Shown here piece by piece: positions 7,386 through 13,493 of a stretch of 13,493 nt of DNA. This stretch comes from Pseudomonadota bacterium (GTDB lineage Bacteria; Pseudomonadota; Gammaproteobacteria; Xanthomonadales; Xanthomonadaceae): assembly GCA_023444765.1 (NCBI GenBank), contig JAEXLY010000275.1:1-13493 (forward strand). Reading direction: 5' to 3'. Position numbers and translations under genes: made by a program. Each line of letters begins with the position of its first letter. The stretch's first letter is position 1. The notes under the pieces are model-generated. The model saw only the letters and a list, made by a program, of their open reading frames with translations, was not told the origin of the DNA and ran no database searches.

Positions 7386-7841
7386 ATGAAACTGGCCTGG
7401 ATCCTGTGGTTGGCCTCGTTGATGTCGCCACAAGCCGCCGATTCGCTGTGCCTGAGCACGACGCTCTACCTGGAGGCACGCAACCAGTCCGTCCTCGGCC
7501 AGCAGGCCGTCGCGGAAGTCGCCCTGCGCCGCGAGGAAAGCGGCCTGTGGGGTGATTCGATGTGCGAAGTGGTCACCGCGCGCAAGCAGTTCGCGCCCAC
7601 GATCGTGTCGCCCGCCACGCGCATGCACAACACCGAGGCCTGGGCACAGGCGGTGGGCATCGCGATCGAATCCGAGCGCAACTGGGCCCTGCCCGCCGGC
7701 GAACGGACCGAAGTCGTGCCCGGGGCAAGCCATTTCATGGCGCACGCGATCGCCGCGCCGAGCTGGCGCAATGCCTACCAGGTGGCGACGATCGGCGACC
7801 ACACCTTCCTCAAGGTGCAGAAGCTCAAGCCCAAGGGCTGA
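7386..7841 (+). CDS. Small secreted cell wall hydrolase, SleB family
   Basis: A 151-residue protein. Residues 1-18 look like a Sec signal peptide (MKLAWILWLASL, then cleavage near SPQA/ADS), so the mature enzyme should be periplasmic or secreted. The rest matches the SleB/Hydrolase_2 fold. The likely catalytic Glu30 is in TTLYLEARNQSVLGQQAVAEVALRR. Then come the conserved Cys60 region (SMCEVVTARKQFAPT) and the SHFMAHAIAAPSW segment (115-127). SleB-type enzymes cleave peptidoglycan glycan strands; in spore formers they act in germination, whereas in Gram-negative bacteria they are presumed to remodel the wall. There is no separate peptidoglycan-binding domain, so this is a minimal single-domain form. 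The gene stands alone on the plus strand behind a 380-base gap and faces a minus-strand gene. Confidence 0.82.
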   Translation: MKLAWILWLASLMSPQAADSLCLSTTLYLEARNQSVLGQQAVAEVALRREESGLWGDSMCEVVTARKQFAPTIVSPATRMHNTEAWAQAVGIAIESERNWALPAGERTEVVPGASHFMAHAIAAPSWRNAYQVATIGDHTFLKVQKLKPKG

Positions 7842-7843
7842 GC

Positions 7844-7863
7844 GGCGGGCGCTTGCGCCTGCC
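7844..7863 (+). terminator. Hairpin after the cell wall hydrolase
   Basis: GGCGGGCG (7844-7851) pairs with CGCCTGCC (7856-7863) around CTTG, with one G-T wobble. It lies two bases after the hydrolase stop, in the gap between convergent genes, followed by CTGCCTTGTT. It is a plausible terminator. Confidence 0.5.
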
Positions 7864-7877
7864 CTGCCTTGTTGGGA

Positions 7878-7902
7878 GCGCCGCGCGGGAACAACGCGGC
7901 AC
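7878..7902 (-). terminator. Hairpin after the unknown minus-strand gene
   Basis: GCCGCG (7880-7885) pairs with CGCGGC (7895-7900). On the minus-strand RNA the stem extends to eight pairs with one U-G. It lies nine bases beyond the stop of the unknown gene and probably marks the end of that transcript. Confidence 0.45.
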
Positions 7903-7911
7903 CAAGAGCGC

Positions 7912-8418
7912 TCAGGCCGCGCTGGCGACCTCGGCGGCCGCGCGGATTCGCGCGATGCTGGAAGACGCACCCTGCATGCTCGTCTTCTTGGCGAGCGCGG
8001 ACTGCAGTTCCGGCAGCAGGGCCTCCAGCGCGGCATCGTCCTCGGCGCGCTCGAGCTTGAGCTGGAAGAAGTAGCCGCGCACGCCAAGCTGTTCGCGCAC
8101 CAGGTCGGTCATCAGCGCATAGAGGATGCCGTAGCGGTTGGTGGCGCTCTCCCGCGGGGCGATCGGTTCGTTGGCCGGCTCGCCGATGGAAGGCTGGGTT
8201 GGCCCCATCTCCCCGGAGATCAGCTCCAGCGAGAGCAGTTGCTGCAGGGCGTCTTCGGGGGCGTTCAGGCGTTTGGCCAGCTGCTGCAGTTCGGCGACGG
8301 TGCGACGCCCGTCCACGAGCAGCAGCAGGGAGCGCAGATGGCCCGGCAGCTTGCGGCTGCGACTCTCGATCTCCGCGCGGCCCTGTTCGGTCTTCGCCGG
8401 CATTAGCTGTGGCTGCAT
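7912..8418 (-). CDS. Conserved-looking hypothetical protein, 168 residues
   Basis: I do not recognise a named family. The protein is 168 residues, without signal peptide or membrane segment, so cytoplasmic. Residues 12-66 read like a small helical or winged-helix domain, with RKLPGHLRSLLLLVDGRRTV and then a Leu-rich helix pair (ELQQLAKRLNAPEDALQQLL). A Pro/Glu-rich linker spans about 70-92. Residues 94-165 form a second, mainly helical part, with YGILYALMTDLVREQLGVRG and a charged helix. Proteins with this two-part look occur in proteobacteria as conserved hypothetical proteins, from memory. The start at 8418 is chosen because a strong GGGGAGGG site precedes it. The upstream in-frame ATG at 8511 has none. 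It has its own 299-base upstream gap and is the last minus-strand gene. Confidence 0.75.
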   Translation of the reverse strand: MQPQLMPAKTEQGRAEIESRSRKLPGHLRSLLLLVDGRRTVAELQQLAKRLNAPEDALQQLLSLELISGEMGPTQPSIGEPANEPIAPRESATNRYGILYALMTDLVREQLGVRGYFFQLKLERAEDDAALEALLPELQSALAKKTSMQGASSSIARIRAAAEVASAA

Positions 8419-8422
8419 GTCG

Positions 8423-8430
8423 CCCTCCCC
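8423..8430 (-). promoter_or_regulatory. Ribosome binding site that sets the start of the unknown gene
   Basis: On the minus strand GGGGAGGG lies four bases before the ATG at 8418. This makes the shorter 168-residue form the likely product. Confidence 0.7.
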
Positions 8431-8475
8431 GTTGATGACGCCCCGATGCTGGAAGTTCGCACGTTCCATACCATC

Positions 8476-8487
8476 CCGGGGCCCCGG
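8476..8487. repeat. Perfect 12-base palindrome upstream of the unknown gene
   Basis: CCGGGGCCCCGG lies 58 bases upstream of the start at 8418, in the likely promoter region. A weak TTGTGG/TATGGA pair brackets it on the minus strand with a 19-base spacer. It could be an operator, but self-complementary GC runs are expected by chance in DNA this GC-rich. Confidence 0.25.
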
Positions 8488-8641
8488 CACCACAATCGGT
8501 CTCGCCAGCACTGGAATTTGTGACTTCTGTCGCGAAACCAGCGCATGACTTCCCTTTCAATTTCATGCCGAGTGTGCGTTCCGCAATGCAGCACGACCGG
8601 CCGCCGGCGTCGGGGAACGCCCGCCAGCTGCCCCCGGGTGC

Positions 8642-8674
8642 GCCAGCATCTGACCCGTTTTGTCAGCTTCTGGC
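8642..8674 (-). terminator. Imperfect hairpin after prpE
   Basis: GCCAGCATCTGAC (8642-8654) pairs with GTCAGCTTCTGGC (8662-8674) at 11 of 13 positions around CCGTTTT. It lies 43 bases beyond the prpE stop on the minus strand. A perfect palindrome CCCGCGGCCGCGGG (8691-8704) lies between them. Neither has a T-tract. Together they probably define the end of the prpE message. The rest of the 299-base gap (8419-8717) shows no gene. Confidence 0.4.
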
Positions 8675-8717
8675 GTGCGACCCCCGGCCCCCCGCGGCCG
8701 CGGGAACCGGAACCTCG

Positions 8718-10616
8718 TCAGCTTCCCGCTTCGGGCCCGCGCTCCAGTGCACGCCGGACTTCATCGAGCGCCGCGGGATCGTCGAGCGTCGAGAGGTCGC
8801 CCGGATCGCGCGACTCGGCCAGCGCCTGCAGCGAGCGGCGCAGCAGCTTGCCCGAGCGCGTCTTGGGCAAGGCAGCCACCACGTACACACGGGCCGGGCG
8901 CGCGACGCCGCCGAGTTGCTCCACTACCACCTTCTGCATCTGCGCGGCGGTCTCGCTGGCTTCCTCGCCCGAATGCGAACGCTTGAGCGTGGCGAACACG
9001 ATAGGCACCTGCCCCTTCACCGCGTCCTGCACACCGATCACGGCGGCCTCGGCCACGTCCGGGTGACTCGACACCGACTCCTCGATCTCGCGCGTCCCCA
9101 GGCGGTGGCCGGCGACGTTGATCACGTCGTCGGTGCGGCCGAGGATGAAGGTGTAGCCGTCCTCGTCGCGGATCGCCCAGTCCAGCGAGCTGTAGAGCAG
9201 TTCCTTGAAGTGGCCGAAGTAGCTGTCGACGAAACGCTGGTCGTTGCGCCAGACGGTGGTCATGCAGCCGGGCGGCAGCGGCGGCTGGATCACCAGCACC
9301 CCCTTCTCGCCGACCCGCGCGTCTTCGCCCGTGACCTCGTTGATCACGCGCAGGCGGAAGCCCAGGTTGGGCAGCCCAGGCGATCCGAAGCGCACCGGCT
9401 TCATCTCCAGGCCGGGCATCAGGGTCAGCACCGGCCAGCCGGTCTCGGTCTGCCAGTAGTTGTCGATGACCGCCTTGCCGAGCACCTCGGAAATCCAGCG
9501 CGCGGTCGGTTCGTCCAGCGGCTCGCCCGCGAGGAACAGGTGTTCCAGCGAGGACAGGTCGCGATCGGTGATGAAGGCCGGGTCGTGCTTCTTCAGCACC
9601 CGCAGCGCGGTGGGCGAGGAGAACATGGTGCGCACGCGGTAGCGTTCGACGATGCGCCACCAGATGCCCGCGTCGGGCGAGGTGGGCAGGCCTTCGTAGA
9701 TGATCGAAGTGGCGCCGGCGATCAGCGGCCCGTACACATTGTAGGAATGCCCGACCACCCAGCCGATATCGGAGGTCGAGAACATCACCTGGCCGGGACG
9801 GATGTCGTACACCGACCACATCGACAGCGCCAGCGCCACCGCATAGCCGCCGACGTCGCGCTGCACGCCCTTGGGCTTGCCGGTAGTGCCCGAGGTGTAG
9901 AGGATGTAGCTCGGCTCGTTGGACTCCAGCCAGGCCACCGGCACCTCGGTGCCCTCGTGGGCCTCGCGCAGCGCCGCGTAATCGACATCCCGGCCATCGC
10001 GCAGCGGCAGCGGCCCCGCCAGGCCGCGATCGATCACCAGCACCGTCTCCGGCGGATGCTCCGCGCGCGCCAGCGCCTCGTTCACCAGCGGCAGGAACGG
10101 GATCACCTTGCCTCCTCGGATGCCCGCGTCGGCGGTCACCAGGACGCGCGGCTGCGCATCGTCCACGCGCAATGCCAGGTTGTGCGAAGCGAAGCCGCCG
10201 AACACCACCGAGTGGATCGCACCGATGCGCGCGCAGGCGAGCATCGCCACCACCGCATCCACGGTATGCGGCATGTAGATCACCACGCGGTCCCCGCGCT
10301 GCACGCCCAGGGACTGCAGGCTCGCGGCGAACGTATTCACCTCCCGGTGCAGTTCGCGGTAACTCAGCTCACGGATGGCGCCGGTCTCGGTGGACCAGCC
10401 CACCAGCGCGAGCTGGTCGCCCCGTGCTTCCAGATGGCGGTCTACCGCGTTGAAACACAGGTTGGTCTCCCCGCCGACGAACCACTTCCGGAACGGTGGG
10501 TTCGAATCGTCCAGGATCCGCTCGGGCGGCCGGTGCCAGTGGATGGCCTTCGCCTGCTCCGCCCAGAACGCTTCCGGCGCCTCGATCGACTGCCGGTACA
10601 GGTCTTCGTAGCGCAT
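8718..10616 (-). CDS. prpE: Propionyl-CoA synthetase
   Basis: A 632-residue AMP-forming acyl-CoA ligase that activates propionate with ATP and CoA, the entry step to propionate use. The N-terminus is typical of PrpE rather than Acs: YRQSIEAPEAFWAEQAKAI, then GGETNLCFNAVDR at 48-60. The P-loop YTSGTTGKPKGV is at 240-251. The core motif DNYWQTETGW (385-394) has Tyr where acetyl-CoA synthetase has the WWQTETG pattern. The hinge region is ILGRTDDVINVAGHRLGT (491-508). The C-terminal PKTRSGKLLRR carries the catalytic Lys590, the usual acetylation site that switches such enzymes off. The start at 10616 has GGAGG five bases upstream. It lies downstream of mdh on the same strand, 233 bases away. No prpB, prpC or prpD is visible, so the methylcitrate cycle genes must lie elsewhere, if present. 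Confidence 0.94.
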   Translation of the reverse strand: MRYEDLYRQSIEAPEAFWAEQAKAIHWHRPPERILDDSNPPFRKWFVGGETNLCFNAVDRHLEARGDQLALVGWSTETGAIRELSYRELHREVNTFAASLQSLGVQRGDRVVIYMPHTVDAVVAMLACARIGAIHSVVFGGFASHNLALRVDDAQPRVLVTADAGIRGGKVIPFLPLVNEALARAEHPPETVLVIDRGLAGPLPLRDGRDVDYAALREAHEGTEVPVAWLESNEPSYILYTSGTTGKPKGVQRDVGGYAVALALSMWSVYDIRPGQVMFSTSDIGWVVGHSYNVYGPLIAGATSIIYEGLPTSPDAGIWWRIVERYRVRTMFSSPTALRVLKKHDPAFITDRDLSSLEHLFLAGEPLDEPTARWISEVLGKAVIDNYWQTETGWPVLTLMPGLEMKPVRFGSPGLPNLGFRLRVINEVTGEDARVGEKGVLVIQPPLPPGCMTTVWRNDQRFVDSYFGHFKELLYSSLDWAIRDEDGYTFILGRTDDVINVAGHRLGTREIEESVSSHPDVAEAAVIGVQDAVKGQVPIVFATLKRSHSGEEASETAAQMQKVVVEQLGGVARPARVYVVAALPKTRSGKLLRRSLQALAESRDPGDLSTLDDPAALDEVRRALERGPEAGS

Positions 10617-10621
10617 GGCCG

Positions 10622-10645
10622 CCTCCGGTGGTGAGTCACCAGAGG
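10622..10645 (-). promoter_or_regulatory. Hairpin covering the prpE ribosome binding site
   Basis: The 13-base palindrome TGGTGAGTCACCA (10629-10641) forms a stem. Outside it, on the minus-strand RNA, CCUC (10642-10646 region) can pair with GAGG of the Shine-Dalgarno sequence GGAGG (10622-10626), leaving a small internal bulge. The ribosome binding site lies five bases from the start codon at 10616. Masking of the site in the RNA, or a protein operator on the DNA, are both possible. Confidence 0.4.
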
Positions 10646-10701
10646 CTAGGCCTGCGCCGGCGGCAATGCGTTAAGACCTTCGTATCATGCCGCCGGAAAC
10701 A

Positions 10702-10732
10702 CGGAAAAACGCCTGAAAACCGGCGTTTTCCG
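10702..10732 (-). terminator. Intrinsic-type terminator between mdh and prpE
   Basis: AAAACGCC (10706-10713) pairs with GGCGTTTT (10722-10729), extended by CGG/CCG across one bulged A, around an eight-base loop. On the minus-strand RNA the downstream arm reads GGCGUUUUUCC, the nearest thing to a U-tract in this window. It lies 118 bases after the mdh stop and 86 bases before prpE. A smaller perfect hairpin, GCGCTG/CAGCGC at 10788-10802, lies closer to the mdh stop. Confidence 0.6.
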
Positions 10733-10737
10733 CATAT

Positions 10738-10778
10738 GTTGACGACCACGATCAACCCCGTTGATCGGACCGGTCAAC
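10738..10778. promoter_or_regulatory. Symmetric four-copy GTTGA/TCAAC element upstream of prpE
   Basis: GTTGAC (10738-10743), GATCAAC (10750-10756), GTTGATC (10760-10766) and GTCAAC (10773-10778) are placed in exact two-fold symmetry about base 10758. Inner arms are seven bases with a CCC centre, and outer arms are six bases. Such a layout suits a dimeric or tetrameric regulator. It could control prpE, whose start is 122 bases away, or be a double hairpin in the mdh mRNA tail. No regulator gene is adjacent. Confidence 0.45.
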
Positions 10779-10849
10779 GCTCCGAATGCGCTGTGCCAGC
10801 GCCCGCTCGCGTCAGGCTCGCCGGTCGGGGGATGCCAGCGCCGGAGGGA

Positions 10850-11836
10850 TCAACCCAGCAGATGCGCCACGCCGCCCCGCTCTTCCTCGAGCTCGGCCAG
10901 CGTCCTGTCGATCGCCTGCTGGCTGAAATCGTCGACGGGCAGGTCGCGCACCATCGTGTATTCACCGTCCCGGGTGGTCACGGCGAAGCCGAAGATCAGA
11001 CCTTCCGGGATGCCGTAGGAACCGTCCGACGGGATGCCCATCGTCACCCACTTGCCGTTGCTGCCCAGGGCCCAGTCGCGCATGTGGTCGATCGCGGCGT
11101 TGGCCGCCGAGGCCGCCGAGGACAGGCCACGCGCCTCGATGATCGCCGCGCCGCGCTTGCCGACCTTCGGGATGAACTCGTTGGCGTTCCAGTCGGCATC
11201 GTTGATGCGGTCCTTGAGCGACTCGCCCTTGACCGTGGCGAAGCGGTAGTCCGGATACATCGTCGGGCTGTGGTTGCCCCACACCACCAGCTTCTCGATC
11301 TCGCCCACCGCCACGCCGGCCTTGTTGGCCAGCTGGCTCAGCGCGCGGTTGTGGTCCAGGCGCAGCATGGCGGTGAAGTTCTTCGCCGGCAGGTCGGGTG
11401 CGGACTTCATGGCGATGTAGGCATTGGTGTTGGCCGGGTTGCCGACCACCAGCACCTTGACGTTGCGGCTGGCGACCTTGTTCAGCGCCGCGCCCTGCGC
11501 GGTGAAGATCTTGGCGTTCTCCAGCAGCAGGTCCTTGCGCTCCATGCCGGGGCCGCGCGGGCGCGCACCGACCAGCAGCGCGTAGTCGGCATCCTTGAAC
11601 GCGACTTCCGCATCGTCGGTGCCGACCATCCCGGCCAGCAGCGGGAACGCGCAGTCCTCCAGTTCCATCATCACGCCCCGCAGCGCGGCCTGGGCCTTGT
11701 CGATCGGCAGTTCCAGCATCTGCAGGATCACCGGCTGGTCCTTGCCCAGCATTTCGCCCGAGGCGATGCGGAACAGCAGGGCGTAACCGATCTGGCCGGC
11801 GGCGCCGGTGACTGCGACTCGAACGGGAGCTTTCAT
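10850..11836 (-). CDS. mdh: Malate dehydrogenase (NAD-dependent)
   Basis: A 328-residue malate dehydrogenase that oxidises malate to oxaloacetate with NAD in the TCA cycle. The nucleotide-binding motif VTGAAGQIGYALLFRIASGE lies at 9-28. The substrate loop with its arginines is GARPRGPGMERKDLL (90-104). VGNPANTNAYIA (131-142), Asp161 in RLDHNRAL and the catalytic His189 in VVWGNHSPTMYPD complete the active site. The length and the start MKAPVRVAVTGAAGQIGYAL match the long, cytosolic-type enzymes of Xanthomonadaceae and Burkholderiales. The start at 11836 has AAGAGGA seven bases upstream on the minus strand. An in-frame extension from 11917 would precede the nucleotide-binding fold without purpose and is rejected. 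It follows the aminotransferase by 148 bases, with a hairpin in its leader. Confidence 0.96.
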   Translation of the reverse strand: MKAPVRVAVTGAAGQIGYALLFRIASGEMLGKDQPVILQMLELPIDKAQAALRGVMMELEDCAFPLLAGMVGTDDAEVAFKDADYALLVGARPRGPGMERKDLLLENAKIFTAQGAALNKVASRNVKVLVVGNPANTNAYIAMKSAPDLPAKNFTAMLRLDHNRALSQLANKAGVAVGEIEKLVVWGNHSPTMYPDYRFATVKGESLKDRINDADWNANEFIPKVGKRGAAIIEARGLSSAASAANAAIDHMRDWALGSNGKWVTMGIPSDGSYGIPEGLIFGFAVTTRDGEYTMVRDLPVDDFSQQAIDRTLAELEEERGGVAHLLG

Positions 11837-11868
11837 CGGGAGGTCCTCTTGCGAAGCGGATTGCAGGC

Positions 11869-11888
11869 CGGTGCAGCGGACTGCACCG
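11869..11888 (-). promoter_or_regulatory. Perfect hairpin in the mdh leader
   Basis: CGGTGCAG (11869-11876) pairs perfectly with CTGCACCG (11881-11888) around CGGA. It lies 32 bases before the mdh start and 96 bases after the aminotransferase stop. It may end the aminotransferase transcript or regulate mdh translation. There is no T-tract. Confidence 0.4.
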
Positions 11889-11984
11889 ACCCGACGGGGA
11901 GACGGGACATGTTCCACCCTGCCGCGGGCGGGGCGAAGTGGAGGGGCACCAGGGCCGGCGAGTCAGCGGCGCGCATCGCGACGA

Positions 11985-13190
11985 TCAGGCCAGTTCCGCG
12001 AAGAACTCGCGGAACCGCTGCAGGCCCGGCGCGAGCTGCGCTTCCGGGCAGGTGTAGCTGATGCGCAGCGCGCGCGGCTCGCCGAAGGCCGAGCCCGGCA
12101 CGCAGGCCACGCCCTTGGTTTCGAGCAGCGCGTTGCACAGGTCGATGTCGTTGCCGATGGGCAGTCCCGACGGCGCGTGGGTGCGGCCGAATGCGACGCT
12201 CACGTCGGGGAACACGTAGAACGCACCCTGGGGCTTCGGGCAGACGATGCCCGGAATGCCGCCCAGCGCCGACAATACCTGGTCGCGGCGCTGCTGGAAT
12301 TCCGCGCCGCGGGCCTGGGGTACGTCCTGCGGACCCGACAGCGCCGCCACGGCCGCGGCCGTGACCACTTCCGGCACATTGGTGATGTTGGTGGAATTGA
12401 GCGCGATGAGCGCCCTTGCCACGATTTCGGGCCCGGCCATGAATCCGGTGCGCCAGCCGGGCATGCCGTAGGTCTTGGACAGCGAGTCGACGAAGATCAG
12501 GCGGTCGCGCAGTTCGGGCCGGACATGCAGGAAGTTGTGGTAGCCCGCGCCATCGAACACCATCCGGTGGTAGATGTCGTCGGTGACGACCCAGGTGTCC
12601 GGGTGGCGCGCGATGACATCGGCCAGCGCTGCGATCTCCTCCCGCGTATAGACCATGCCCGTCGGGTTGGACGGATTGTTGAACAGGAACAGCTTGGGCC
12701 GTCGCGCCAGCGCCGCGTCGAGCTGCGCTGGCACCAGCTTGTAGTCCTGGTCCGGCGGGCACGGCAACAGCTGCACGTCCGCGCCCAGCAGTTCGCCGAT
12801 GTCCAGGTAGGTCGTCCAGTAAGGCGTGGCGAAGGCGAAGCCGTCGCCCTCGTCCAGCAGCGCCTCGCACAGGCTGTAGAGGATGTGCTTGGCGCCGATG
12901 CCGGTGGCGCAGTTGGCGCGGGTGTAGCCGGTCAGCCCGGCCGCCTGGATGTGGTCCAGGAATGCATCCAGCAACGCGTCGGCGCCGCGGTTGCTGCCGT
13001 ACTGGCCGGAATCGTGCTCGAGCGCCTCGTGCGCGGCGGCGTAGACGTGCGGCCCGGGCAGGAAATTCGGGACGCCGATCGAGAAGCTGATGATGTCGCG
13101 GCCCTGTGCCTTGAGCTGCCGCGCCCGTTCGGCGACGAGCATGATCGCGCTCTGCTTGGCGCGGCCCATGCGGCGGGCGAGTTGCGGCAT
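11985..13190 (-). CDS. Class I PLP-dependent aminotransferase (aspartate aminotransferase-like)
   Basis: A 401-residue fold-type I aminotransferase of the subgroup that includes many aspartate and related aminotransferases. Visible active-site elements are NNPSNPTG (171-178), Asp204 and Tyr207 in VVTDDIYHRM, the Schiff-base Lys239 in DSLSKTYGMPGWRTGF, and Arg376 in ALRISYTCPE, which binds the substrate carboxylate. The N-terminal MPQLARRMGRAKQSA aligns with the usual family start, which supports 13190 although the ribosome binding site is weak. The segment SFSIGVPNFLPGPHVY differs from the common GEPDF pattern, so the preferred amino acid is uncertain. Being next to mdh, exchange between aspartate and oxaloacetate is an attractive role, but this is inference. 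It appears to have its own promoter at about 13260. Confidence 0.9.
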   Translation of the reverse strand: MPQLARRMGRAKQSAIMLVAERARQLKAQGRDIISFSIGVPNFLPGPHVYAAAHEALEHDSGQYGSNRGADALLDAFLDHIQAAGLTGYTRANCATGIGAKHILYSLCEALLDEGDGFAFATPYWTTYLDIGELLGADVQLLPCPPDQDYKLVPAQLDAALARRPKLFLFNNPSNPTGMVYTREEIAALADVIARHPDTWVVTDDIYHRMVFDGAGYHNFLHVRPELRDRLIFVDSLSKTYGMPGWRTGFMAGPEIVARALIALNSTNITNVPEVVTAAAVAALSGPQDVPQARGAEFQQRRDQVLSALGGIPGIVCPKPQGAFYVFPDVSVAFGRTHAPSGLPIGNDIDLCNALLETKGVACVPGSAFGEPRALRISYTCPEAQLAPGLQRFREFFAELA

Positions 13191-13259
13191 CGCGAGGTTC
13201 CCGGAAGAGGCGATCGTGGCCGGCGCCGGCGACGGCCGGACGCCCTGTTGCGGCCGCGG

Positions 13260-13268
13260 ATTCTAGCA
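13260..13268 (-). promoter_or_regulatory. Extended -10 promoter element for the aminotransferase
   Basis: On the minus strand TGCTAGAAT reads as TGn plus TAGAAT, five of six matches to the sigma-70 -10 consensus. It lies about 70 bases upstream of the start codon at 13190. No good -35 is visible at the usual spacing, which an extended -10 can tolerate. It is the best promoter-like sequence in the window. Confidence 0.5.
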
Positions 13269-13364
13269 CGCGCCGTTGCCGCGGACCGGGCCCGCCGACA
13301 GCCAAGCCACTGTTTCCACTTGCCCCTGGCAGCGTCCGTGCATGCGCCAGTGCCGACGGCGGCA

Positions 13365-13386
13365 CCCCGCCCGGGCCGGGACGGGG
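13365..13386 (-). terminator. GC-rich hairpin after the partial right-edge gene
   Basis: On the minus strand CCCCGTCCCG pairs with CGGGCGGGG across one bulged T, with a GCC loop. It begins 13 bases after the stop of the edge gene. A second small stem, GTGCCG/CGGCAC, follows directly. Neither has a T-tract. Confidence 0.45.
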
Positions 13387-13399
13387 CGCGCGCGACTCC

Positions 13400-13493
13400 T
13401 CAGGCGGCGAGGATGCGGTCCCACTCCGCGACACGGTCGGCCTTGGCAGCCAGCACCGCCTCGGCGTCCCCCTCGATCTTCACCGACCTGATG
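13400..13493 (-). CDS. C-terminal fragment of an unidentified protein (cut by window edge)
   Basis: The minus strand is open from the window edge to a TGA at 13402-13400. It encodes the last 30 residues, IRSVKIEGDAEAVLAAKADR then VAEWDRILAA. Of 30 codons, 28 end in G or C, and a terminator-like hairpin follows the stop, so this is very likely a real gene end. The pattern of a basic beta strand followed by an amphipathic helix with AEW resembles the C-terminal extension of some cyclophilin-type peptidyl-prolyl isomerases. That is a weak resemblance from memory and should not be taken as an assignment. Confidence 0.6.
   Translation of the reverse strand, partial: IRSVKIEGDAEAVLAAKADRVAEWDRILAA

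Noticed and set aside
8520..10634. 704-codon plus-strand frame opposite prpE
   Set aside because: It is the antisense shadow of PrpE, rich in Arg, His and Gln with no family motif, while the opposite strand has all the acyl-CoA ligase motifs.
11837..11917. 27-residue N-terminal extension of malate dehydrogenase
   Set aside because: It would contain the leader hairpin, and the known enzymes begin at MKAPVRVAVTG; a ribosome binding site precedes that ATG.
11833..13434. 533-codon minus-strand frame overlapping the aminotransferase
   Set aside because: It is a second frame of the aminotransferase gene, low in complexity, and the true frame carries the complete PLP-enzyme signature.

Overview
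The window is a GC-rich stretch of bacterial chromosome. Codons in the coding frames end almost always in G or C. The first 12 codons of ribosomal protein L21 (MYAVLVTGGKQY), the 328-residue malate dehydrogenase starting MKAPVRVAVTGAAGQIGYAL, and the PrpE and FadH sequences all point to a gammaproteobacterium of the Xanthomonadaceae/Lysobacteraceae group (Lysobacter, Luteimonas or Xanthomonas type). That placement is made by recognising the sequences, not by a search. I found no insertion sequence, phage gene, CRISPR array, tRNA or rRNA.

Layout, left to right. The minus strand of the left edge carries the start of rplU (1-36), with a LysR-type regulator (113-1090) just upstream on the same strand. 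Divergent from the regulator is a tight plus-strand operon: aldo/keto reductase (1204-2259), PhzF-fold protein (2321-3187) and zinc-free MDR oxidoreductase (3184-4209). An AT-rich block of nested inverted repeats (1092-1128) lies between regulator and operon and is the obvious operator candidate. The plus strand continues with a YczE-type membrane protein (4279-4896) and 2,4-dienoyl-CoA reductase FadH (4972-7005). Hairpins without a clear T-tract separate these genes. A 380-base gene-free stretch rich in palindromes (7006-7385) precedes a small secreted SleB-type cell wall hydrolase (7386-7841).

From 7912 to the right end every gene is on the minus strand. In transcription order these are the tail of an unidentified gene (13400 to the edge), a class I aminotransferase (11985-13190), malate dehydrogenase mdh (10850-11836), propionyl-CoA synthetase prpE (8718-10616) and a 168-residue protein of unknown function (7912-8418). 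Gaps of 150-300 bases with their own hairpins suggest mostly separate transcription units.

The right half is central metabolism: PrpE activates propionate, Mdh makes oxaloacetate, and the aminotransferase could exchange oxaloacetate with aspartate. FadH serves breakdown of unsaturated fatty acids. The left half looks like an accessory, LysR-controlled redox cassette of unknown substrate. I see no clear new defence or mobile system. The most interesting signals are the nested operator at 1092-1128, the four-fold GTTGA/TCAAC dyad upstream of prpE (10738-10778), a hairpin that could mask the prpE ribosome binding site, and the structured gap before the hydrolase.
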